Source: Aquilaria yunnanensis
Taxonomy: Eukaryota; Streptophyta; Magnoliopsida; Malvales; Thymelaeaceae
Length of the DNA: 64,000 nt
Assembly (NCBI GenBank): GCA_039654915.1
Contig: CM077599.1
Coordinates: forward strand, 8,124,501-8,188,500
Reading direction: 5' to 3'
Under the pieces are notes generated by a model. That model ran no database searches. It had not been told where the DNA came from and worked only from the letters and a program-made list of their open reading frames with translations. The first letter of the stretch is position 1; each line of letters begins with the position of its first letter. Both the position numbers and the translations under genes were made by a program. Below are positions 14,038 through 22,860 of this stretch, piece by piece.

Positions 14038-15453
14038 TGTTAGTGTTGTGCCCAAAAAGCCAATCATGAGATGATTGTATTTTTGCACATTGAGTCATGA
14101 TATTTTATTGAGGTATTAATCCAGTAATTATGTTTGTTGTTTTGTTTCTGCGTAACTTAACAAACATAATTGTAACCCTAGAATAATGATATTCTTAAAC
14201 GTCCCTGATCTAGTATTATTGTGGAGCAGGTTGCAATAATACATAACGACTAGCATATGTGAAGACTAATATGAGATATGTAGTCCACATATAGGTACAA
14301 GTTGGAGAACTTGTGTACTGGACCAACCACCATGAGAACACTACATGGATCGTTATATGAGTGTCATAAGTGATTCTCATAGTGATCATGGTATATGTAG
14401 TCCTTGGACCTTAGATCATCAAGGTTCCCTACAAGTAAGTCACATACTTTGATACTTTTCTTTGTTGCTCGTAACTGAATGAACTTGAATAAGGTCATTG
14501 GGTATGTCACATATCATGCAGAGGGATTTGTATGATCAAGATGAGATTTGTCCTTCCTATGTAACGGGAGTGATATCTTCGAGCCCCTTGATAGAGTAAG
14601 ACTTAGAAAAATGCATGGTCATGCTCCGATGAGTTAATATACGATATCAATGTCATCAGTTTAAGTTGGTCTACTCGGTAATCAAGAAACCAAAGATTGG
14701 GCTATACGAGAGTGACACATTCCATGTCTCGTGCTTAGTCTTGATATCTTGAACAAAGGGACAATGGCATATATCGGTGATGATCATAAAGGTTTAGTCG
14801 AATCATCGACAATATTGTCACTTGGGTAGCAATGATGTGTTGCTAGACACCGCTCATTGCTTATGATAATAAATGTGATTTATGATCATTGCCAACGTGG
14901 CAAGAGCCTATTGGGTCGCACACATAGAGCTATTTGGATCATTAGAGTGCATGGGCTAATTATTTGGGTTATGGTTTCACTTTAATTTCGTATTAATAAT
15001 GGACCAAGGAGTTGAGCCATTATTAAGCCTGAAATTAAATCCTAATTGGATTAGGGCTTTGAAACCCATTAGGTCTGGAAGTTGAGTCTCACTATAAATA
15101 CAATTTTTAAGTGAGAAATTCGTAGGTCTCCTTGCCCTAGCCTCCCAAAAGAACAGCCGCACTCTTCTCTTGCAATTTCTTGGATGACGCAAGCTAGCAC
15201 TGCGAGCGCAAGAGAAACGCATCTGGCGGGACGTGGTGGAAGCGTGGTGATCCCGAGAGGCTCGTGTGGATACCATAGAGAGTCTGAACACGTCAACTGT
15301 TCAGGTTTTATGATTCGACTTTGCAGTTGAGTGAGAGATCTCAATCGAAAATTAGGTATGAAATTTTTGAACACCCGATTTACCCTGTTTCACTTGGATC
15401 CTGGAGGGTTTTGGTTAAATTCCGCTGTGTTTTTTTGCTCCCGAAACCCAACA
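14038..15453 (+). mobile_element. Solo LTR, 1416 bp
   Basis: Begins TGTTAGTGTTG and ends CCCAACA, so it has the TG...CA ends with a short inverted repeat (TGTT/AACA). It is flanked by an exact 5-bp duplication GAAGA at 14033-14037 and 15454-15458. A TATA box (TATAAATA) sits at 15093-15100, about 360 bp before the right end, as expected for U3/R order on the plus strand. There is no internal region or second LTR, so it is what remains after LTR-LTR recombination. The family is not recognised. Confidence 0.85.
15093..15100 (+). promoter_or_regulatory. TATA box of the solo LTR
   Basis: TATAAATA on the plus strand inside the solo LTR, which orients the lost element as plus strand. Confidence 0.6.
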
Positions 15454-16851
15454 GAAGAAAGTGTTTGGATGGCTCAACTGGCAACCAAAAGGAAACGTCC
15501 TTTATATATAATTGCTGGAGCTAGGGGTGTACATGGAACCCGGTTAACCTGCAAAACCGCATAAATTAATCCACACCAAACCAACAGTATATGGTTTTAT
15601 ATAGTTCTGGTTATGGTCCAGATTTAGAAATCTTAAAACCGAATGTCATATGGTATGGTTACAGTTTTTGAATATTATAACCGGTAAAAACTACACCTGC
15701 CCGATAGAAGAGGCCTAATCCAATATAAATTAAAATTATACACCTAAGTGGCTAATTCTCTATCCCACTTGGTCTCTAATTTTATCAGTTAAAACTAATT
15801 TCTTAAACTCAAAATTAAAAGTCCAATACTTAAAAAAAAGAATTAATCCATTATCCATCATATTCCTTTCTCATAGTGCCCAGCCTGTCAGCCCAATCAA
15901 ATTCTCTATTATTCCCTTAGCTATGGCGTTGTGTTGCTCCCAGACGAGAGTCATGAATTGAAAGCACCATCAAATATTTAGATGGGACAAAGGAGATTTA
16001 AGAGTAGAGAGAAACAACCATCCTAGGTTGTTCACCAGACGGTGGATGCTGCTGTACATTTTTATTTCAATTGTCGTTGCCAAATAGGTAAGAGATATTT
16101 TCTTAATGTTTTTCTAGGGTTTTTTCTTGATGTATAAATAATTGTTTGTTCAATTTTAGCAATTTATGTGTAAAAAATAAACTACCTAATTCTCTTTAAA
16201 AATGAAATTGAAGAAATTGGGTGAAAGGCAAGAGAGCTGGGTAGCTTAAAAATAGAATCCCGAAACCCTCCCTTCCTTTTTTCTTTCTAATATTTTCTTG
16301 CACATCTTCCAATTGAAATAGCCTCTTAATTTAGAATGATAACTTTGACTTATTTGAGATTTGTATTTCTTATATGTTGTTGACACCCAATTTCGTCCGA
16401 CCATAAAAAAATTTTAAAAGAAATTAAATAAAAAAAATTATTATTTTTATTATTACTAAAAATTTTAATTAGTTTAAAATACATTTTTTTTTGTGAAGAT
16501 TTGATTTAAAATGATATATGTGTGTATTTGAAAGAAAAAAAGAAAACTCCAAAAAAATGGCAAAATTTAAAAGTTTGAGGTAAAAATGACAACATTAAGA
16601 AGTTTCGGGAAAAATTGACAAATTCTGAAAGTTCTAGGAGCATTTGGTAGTTTGTCACATAAAATTTTGGGCCGGCCGACGTTTCTGGCGCAAATTGACA
16701 GAAAACGACAAAATTGTCAAAATCAGAAGCTTCAGGAACTTATCCAGAGGCTGAAAGACGTAAAGGACTAAAATTGTCATTTTACCAATTTAAAAGATAA
16801 GTTTGAAATTTTTTATTAATTTATCCATCAACAGTTCAGCCAAACTTCCTC

Positions 16852-16859
16852 TATAAATA
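16852..16859 (+). promoter_or_regulatory. TATA box of the 5' LTR
   Basis: TATAAATA followed by a C-run. Transcription would start near 16885, just before the GC-rich block. The same box is at 37513-37520 in the 3' LTR. Confidence 0.75.
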
Positions 16860-17014
16860 GCCCCCCAAATTTTGTGCTGAACACACAGAAAAAATAGCAA
16901 AAAAAACTTAGAGCTCCGTTTTAAAAAAAAATAAAATTACATCCCTTAGCCCCAGCCCTCTTCCCTTCTTCCCCAGAAAGCCAAAACTTTTTTTTCCTTG
17001 TTCCGTTTCTCTCT

Positions 17015-17310
17015 CTCTCCTCACCGCCGCCGCCTCCGCCGTGCCCGTGCCGCCGTCGCCCCGCCGTCCCGCCTCCGCCGTGCCCGTGCCGCCGTCGCCC
17101 CGCCGGCCCGCCGCCGCGTTCCCTTTTCTTTTCCCTCCTTTTCCTTCTTTCTCCTCGGACCTCCGCCCCTCGCCGGCCGCTGTCTCCGCCGTGCCGTCGC
17201 TCGCCGCCCCGTGCCCGTGCCGCCACGCCACCCCCGCCGTCCCCCCTGCCCCTGGCCCAGCCGCCACCGGCCGCCAGCCCCTTTCCCCCCTCGCGCTCGC
17301 GTCGCGCCTG
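17015..17310. other. GC-rich block inside the 5' LTR
   Basis: About 300 bp made almost entirely of CCG/CGCC triplets in an otherwise AT-rich LTR, including a tandem duplication of about 39 bp (GCCGTGCCCGTGCCGCCGTC type units). It is open in several frames on both strands because of composition alone. It lies about 130-430 bp downstream of the expected LTR transcription start. The matching block in the 3' LTR is about 37690-37985. Confidence 0.8.
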
Positions 17311-18135
17311 TACTCAGCAAATTCAAAAATTTCAACCTTTAGGTAAAATTCTACTTTAATACTTCATCTTTTCAATTCTTTTCATTTTGGTCACTAATCT
17401 TTTTATTTTGTTTTTTTTTTCAGAATTAATTACTAACTTTATTTTTTTTACTTGTGTATTTATTTGTTTATTATTGTTATTGTTACTAACCTTTTTTTTT
17501 TTTTTTGTTATTATTAACTTGTTAACTAACTTACTAACAACTAACTTTTAACATTATTATTGTTACTAACCTTTTAATTTTTGCATTATTACTAACTTTT
17601 ATTATTGTTAATTAATTTAATCAACTTGGTTAATTAACAATTAATTAATTTGGCTAAATTTTATTATTGTTGTTAATTAATTAATTTAATTAACTTGACT
17701 AACTTTTTATTATTGTTGTTAACAATTAATTTAATTAAACTTGGCTAATTTTTATTATTGTTGTTAATTAATTTAATCTAACTTTTACTAACCTTTTTTA
17801 TTGTTATTAACTAACTAATCCAACTAATCTAACTATATTAATTGTGCTAACTTTTATTATTATTGTGTTATTAAAGTGGATGGCCAAAAAGCCCCACTTT
17901 ATTAATTGAATTTTTTTTATGATTAAAAGATAAAAAAAGGAATTTTATGTGAATAATTTTCTAAAGCCTAATAAAAAATTACTTTTTTTTATTTTGAAAC
18001 AAAGTTTTTATTCCTTTTAATAAACAAACATAATGAAATAATTCAAAAATAAAATAAATAAATAAATAAACATAAAATCATTCTTTTAATACATCTTTAA
18101 AATTAATAATTAATGAAATAAAAAAAATTAAAACT

Positions 18136-18173
18136 CCATGACCAAATGATCTGCCAGGATCCATGGCTCGGAA
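18136..18173 (+). repeat. LTR hairpin motif, copy 1
   Basis: A 38-bp element closing with CCATG...CATGG, containing an ATGAT-C-GCCAGGATC core and ending in CTCGGAA. Copies at 19864, 19997 and 20044 keep the core and the closing pairing. The 3' LTR equivalent is about 38811-38848. Confidence 0.6.
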
Positions 18174-19157
18174 ATATTTTTAAATAAAATATATAAATAA
18201 ATTTTTTCTTTATAAAAAATAAAAAAAAACTTTAGACTAATATATTAATTATCTATTAATATATAATTTTTTTAGTTTTATTTATTAATAAAAAGAATAA
18301 AAAGCGTAAAATTTTTTGGGTTAATATTTTTCAGTAATATTTTATTTATTTCTTTTAAAATAATAACATATAAATTTTTTTAGTAAAAAAGAATAAAAAA
18401 AGTAATTTTTTTTGGGTTAATATTTTTCAGTAAAATTTATCTCTTTTAAAATAATAAAATATAACTTTTTTTTGGTTTTCTTTATTAAAAAGAATAAAAA
18501 GAGTAAATTTTGGGTTAATATTTTTCAGTAATATTTTATTTATTTCTTTTAAAATATAACTTTTTTTAGTTTTCTTTATTAATAAAAAGAATAAAAAGAG
18601 TAAATTTTGAGTTAATATTTTTCAATAATATTTTATTTATTTCTTTTAAAATATAATTTTTTTTAGTTTTCTTTATTAATAAAAAGAATGAAAAGAATAA
18701 AAATTTTGGGTTAATATTTTATTCAGTAATATTTTAGTTATTAAAAGATATAACTTTTTGTTTCCTTTATAAAAATCTTAACCAAATAATTTCAAAATAA
18801 TACAAAATAAAACAAAAATAATTGAATTTTCTCTTAAATATTTTTGACTTATTGATTAGATATATTTTCAGAAATATAAATTAAAAATTAAAAAAAAAAA
18901 TCTTTTATCAAACAAAGAAGAATATAAAAATAAAAATATCAAGACTTTTGTTTTAAAATACATATAAGTTTTCGGTTAAATAATCTTTTATTCCAAAATA
19001 AATTAAATAAATATCAAAACTTTTCTTCTTTTGTTTAAAATATACATATAAATTTTTGATTCTCTTAATAAAACAATTACTTTTGGTTAATCTTTTATAA
19101 AAAATAATAATAATAAAAAATAATAAAAAAATAAAAAAATAATAAAAAAATTTTAGT

Positions 19158-19253
19158 TCATGGTATATTGGCTGGAAACTGTCTCGTACCCGCTTTTGAG
19201 CTGCTTCACCTGGTGAAGAGGGTCTGGCTGAGTAACAACGCCCCGTACCATGA
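19158..19253 (+). other. Structured 96-bp island in the LTR
   Basis: Mixed-composition island in surrounding A/T-only sequence. It is bounded by TCATGGTA (19158-19165) and its inverse TACCATGA (19246-19253). Inside is a perfect 7-bp hairpin CTTCACC/GGTGAAG (19204-19218). It is conserved in the 3' LTR near 39835-39927 with two substitutions. Confidence 0.55.
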
Positions 19254-19863
19254 TCAAAATTTTTATTTTTAAACTCTTTAATTCTTTTAAATTAACTTCT
19301 TATTAAATAAAAATTAATTATTATTTTTTTTAATTCTTTTATAAATTGAGTAATCCTTTAAAATAATAAATATCTTTCATTAAACAAGAAAACAAAAAAA
19401 GTAAAGAAGAAAAAAAAAGAAAGATAAGAAAGAAAAATAAAAGAAAGATAAGAAAGAAAAGAAAGATAAAAAAAAATAAAAGAAAAGATAAGAAAAAGAA
19501 AAGAAAGAAAGAAAAGACAAGAAAAATAAAAGAAAGATAAGAAAGAAAAATAAAAGAAAGATAAGATAAAAAAAAGAAAGGAAAGATAAGAAAAAGAAAA
19601 GAAAGATAAAAGAAAGAAAAAGAAAAAGAAAAGAAAGAAAGAAAAGAATAAAAAAGAAAGAAAAGAAAAGAAATTAAAAGAAAATTAAAAAAAAAAAGTA
19701 AAAATAAGTAAAAAAGAAGAAAAAGAAAGAAAGTAAAAAAAGAAGTAAAAATATAAAGATAAATTTTTTAGTTAGTATTAAAAATCATTCATAAACAAAA
19801 AGAATTACCATTTAAAAATTAATTTCATAATAATAAGAATTAAATAATTACGATAAATCAATT

Positions 19864-19901
19864 TCCATATCCGGATGATCCGGCAAGATCTATGGTTTGG
19901 A
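19864..19901 (+). repeat. LTR hairpin motif, copy 2
   Basis: Closes with CCATA...TATGG, so both sides of the stem changed relative to copy 1. It also has an inner CCGGAT/ATCCGG palindrome. Confidence 0.6.
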
Positions 19902-19996
19902 AAATATCAAACTTTTTAAAATAAATAAATTAAATAAAAAGATAAAAATCCATATTTTTTACAATATGGATAAAATTGTTTAAAATTTCACCAAAT

Positions 19997-20083
19997 TCCG
20001 TGTCCAAATGACTCGGCAGAGTCCATGGTTCGGAATCAAAATCTTCCGTGTCCAAATGACTCGGCAGAGTCCATGGTTCGGAA
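19997..20083 (+). repeat. LTR hairpin motif, copies 3 and 4 (tandem)
   Basis: Two copies about 49 bp apart, both closing CCGTG...CATGG (one G-U pair). The 3' LTR has one copy (about 40690-40727), so this is either a recent duplication or a recent loss. Confidence 0.65.
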
Positions 20084-20359
20084 GTATCAAATTTTATATA
20101 AATTAATTAAAAAATCCACATTTCGACTAATACAGTTAAAATTTCTAATTTTGAAAATTAACTGAAATTTTTTTTAAAAGCAAAGCAAAACAAAATTAAA
20201 ATCAACTAAGGTGCCAATTTTTGGGCGTTTTAACAAAGTTGTTTTAACGTAACCGTACTCCCGATCCCCGAACTCTCGCAGACCATATTTTAGGTATCCA
20301 ATCGACCTAAGAAAAAACAGATTGGTGGCGACTTCAGAAAACCCGACGTTGCCACAGCT

Positions 20360-20377
20360 TGGCGACTCCACTGGGGA
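20360..20377 (+). promoter_or_regulatory. Primer binding site
   Basis: TGGCGACTCCACTGGGGA starts three bases after the 5' LTR and begins TGG, as a site pairing with a tRNA 3' CCA end should. I have not assigned the tRNA. Confidence 0.7.
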
Positions 20378-20978
20378 GTCGACGTTAGTGAGTCGAGCCT
20401 AAAGTTGATTTGTTTTTATTTACTTTGCTTTACTATTATGTGGATTTATATATTATATTTACTTAAGTAAACATGCATAATGCATTCACAAAATGAAGCT
20501 CTATACCCGAGCTTCCTTAAATCAAACACGATTCTTTCTAAGCGGAATTGGTGTTGCTGTCCTTGTGAGGCCACAGTCTCCAAGCCTTCACCGGTTTTAA
20601 AGTAGCAAAGTAGTGTATTGCCTTCTGAGACGGTTAGTCTCTGCATGGTCCCACGAAAAGCTACGACTCGAATTAATCCATTCCTTACATAAAACCCTAG
20701 AGGGTAAGGAATCGGGCCGTCACTATGATTCAGTGACGGGATTCGGGAACTATCCCTTGCCTTTTTGATAAACCACCTTCTACATGTAGAATTCCTTACT
20801 CTACCTTAGAACCAGCCATTAAGAATTTCCCATACCTCGGTTCCCATTTCCATAGGTTTTGTTTTATCTATATGTTTGATCCTATATGTTATTTTTTTTA
20901 CTAACTCTATTTTTCCTTATTTTTCCGGCATATACATTTCATCATTAAAGATAAGTATTTGGTGAAAGAACTATTATC
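20378..20978 (+). other. Leader between PBS and ORF1
   Basis: About 600 bp with no ORF worth keeping. It lies in the transcribed leader of the giant element. Confidence 0.6.
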
Positions 20979-22673
20979 ATGGATATTCTCGATTATCTTC
21001 CCACGGCTGTTACTGGATCATGGAATGACACGGTAATCGAAACTCAGCCTGAAGCTATGGAATATTCTGAAACGACTCAAAAGCTTCACGGAGATGCTCT
21101 GACATCCCACTCTCACGTACAGCTTAAGGACCAGGTATCGGTCCAGATAAATCAGAACGACACCACGGAATTATTGCAAGTCTGGAATAGTTGGAATTCT
21201 GCTGATCGGGAAGCTTTTACGGCAAAATATGGTCACATCACTTGCCTACTAAAGGTTACCGTTGATGCATCACTTGTCCGGGCTCTAATACAATTTTGGG
21301 ATCCATTTTATCGATGCTTTTCTTTCGATAAGATGGATCTGGTTCCAACCATTGAAGAATACAACAGCCTCTTGGGTTGGTCCTCCGACTATCCAATCGA
21401 GACTTATCAACATGATAGAAGAACGGAGCCTCATCGAGCCCTAGCAAAATTATTGGATATGCCAGCTTCCAGTCTTCAAACCAAGTTTGCAACAAAAGGA
21501 TCTCGAAAATTTATCAGTTGGATCGACTTAAAACAATTAAGTCACGTTCTCCCTCAGAAAAATCAACGACGCAAGCTTTTCGCCTTGGCGATATATGACC
21601 TGGTAGTCTTCCCAAGAATCGTCGGATTCATTGAAGGAGACATCATTACACTATTTGAGCAAATCTGCAATGCTCAAATAAATCCGACCTCAGTAATATT
21701 ATGTGAAACTATCAGGGCATTAAACTTTTGTCGCCAAAGAGGGGGCAAATTCATAAGATGTTCACATCTCCTCAACATTTGGATCAAAAGCCACCTTCCT
21801 TGTGAGAAGCAACATTTTGGAAATCGCTTTTCAAAGGACTTCATCCCAATCGAAGCCTTTTTGAAAAGTGAAACCATTCATCACGACAGCAAGGAAGCAT
21901 GGGTTGATTATTTCAAGAACATCACTGAATTCCAAATTGAATGGAGAGCCCCATGGTCTACCTCCACCCGCGTTGTCTACCGTTGCGGCAATTGCCCGTG
22001 GGTTCCTCTCTTAGGTATATGGGGAGGAACAAGTTATGCCCCAGCTCAAGTACGAAAACAATTTGGGTCCATGCAATTTATACCCATGACGCATAATCTG
22101 AGTAAGTTGGAATTTTCACACGAAGATCCAAATTCAAATAAGCTCGCAATGGGTATTTCAGTTGCGTGGAAAAGAATTTTCATATTGAAGTCGGGGCCTA
22201 TTATTTCTCCCACTGCTTATTATGAATGGAGAAATAACCGGAAGGAAGGAATAGTTCTACCTGAAGAGGTCATCAGAAAATTGGCGAAAAGAGAGTTGGA
22301 GAAAGAACTAGAGGAAGAAAAGGAGAAGAACAAGAGGATGCTCCTTGACATGCAACAGCTCGATCACAAAACACAACTCCTCGAAGAGAAAGTTGAATAC
22401 CAAAAACAAGTCATCTCCCAATTGGTTGATGAAACCAATCAAAAAGAGATGAGAGCCAGATACTGGGAAGATCAATACAGATTTTCTCAAGATCAATTAC
22501 AAACATTTTTGGTAGAAGTCAGAAAAGTTACAGAACAAGCCCAACTAATGGGCGAAGAAGCCAAGGAGTTAGAAGAACTGAGTTGTCCTACTCCATCAGT
22601 AAATGTTCAAAGAATGATGGAGTTCATATCTAAGGCCAGAAAGCAGTATTGTACTTTGGGTCGTTTCTTTTAA
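20979..22673 (+). CDS. Tat/Ogre ORF1, plant-mobile-domain/DUF7745-like protein (564 aa)
   Basis: Intact ORF upstream of gag, the position of the extra ORF1 that distinguishes Ogre-type elements. Residues about 65-400 hold the conserved globular part (WNSWNSADREAFTAKYGHI, FWDPFYRCF, VPTIEEYNSLLG, WRAPW), which I associate from memory with the DUF7745 / plant-mobile-domain group found across eudicot retroelements and domesticated genes. Residues about 430-545 are a strongly predicted coiled coil rich in E, K and Q (ELEKELEEEKEKNKR). There is no signal peptide or membrane segment. The function is not known; the coiled coil suggests self-assembly or a gag-accessory role. A 187-nt gap separates it from gag, in the same orientation. 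The start is the first ATG in a clean frame. Confidence 0.85.
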   Translation: MDILDYLPTAVTGSWNDTVIETQPEAMEYSETTQKLHGDALTSHSHVQLKDQVSVQINQNDTTELLQVWNSWNSADREAFTAKYGHITCLLKVTVDASLVRALIQFWDPFYRCFSFDKMDLVPTIEEYNSLLGWSSDYPIETYQHDRRTEPHRALAKLLDMPASSLQTKFATKGSRKFISWIDLKQLSHVLPQKNQRRKLFALAIYDLVVFPRIVGFIEGDIITLFEQICNAQINPTSVILCETIRALNFCRQRGGKFIRCSHLLNIWIKSHLPCEKQHFGNRFSKDFIPIEAFLKSETIHHDSKEAWVDYFKNITEFQIEWRAPWSTSTRVVYRCGNCPWVPLLGIWGGTSYAPAQVRKQFGSMQFIPMTHNLSKLEFSHEDPNSNKLAMGISVAWKRIFILKSGPIISPTAYYEWRNNRKEGIVLPEEVIRKLAKRELEKELEEEKEKNKRMLLDMQQLDHKTQLLEEKVEYQKQVISQLVDETNQKEMRARYWEDQYRFSQDQLQTFLVEVRKVTEQAQLMGEEAKELEELSCPTPSVNVQRMMEFISKARKQYCTLGRFF

Positions 22674-22860
22674 ACAAACCTTTGCTGAATGTAATTGAGA
22701 AATTCCATTATAGTTCTTCTTTCACCAAGTATTTACAATATTCATGCATGCATCCATCACATCAATAATACACACATAGAATCTAATAAAATAAATATTT
22801 CTTTAAAAGGGTAAAATTGGACCTCAACACCGATATTCAACTCGACTCCAAACAAGATTA

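Larger units (their letters stand above)
16378..20356 (+). repeat. 5' LTR (3979 bp)
   Basis: U3 is short (about 475 bp, TATA at 16852), so more than 3.4 kb of the LTR lies downstream of the expected transcription start. Contents in order: GC-rich block (about 17015-17310); AT-rich TAAC-type repeats (17400-17870); four or five degenerate copies of a roughly 95-bp AT-rich unit (18240-18720); a structured island (19158-19253); an AAGAAAG purine tract (19380-19750); hairpin motifs at 18136, 19864, 19997 and 20044. The last two are a 48-50-bp tandem duplication that the 3' LTR lacks. Confidence 0.95.

Noticed and set aside
15069..15374. Overlapping ORFs of about 100 codons in the solo LTR
   Set aside because: Inside an LTR, on the strand opposite its TATA box, with no protein motif.
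16908..17346. Several 100-120-codon ORFs on both strands (also 37607-38021)
   Set aside because: Open by GC-rich CCG/CGCC composition; low-complexity Pro/Arg/Ala/Gly in every frame; located in LTR leader.
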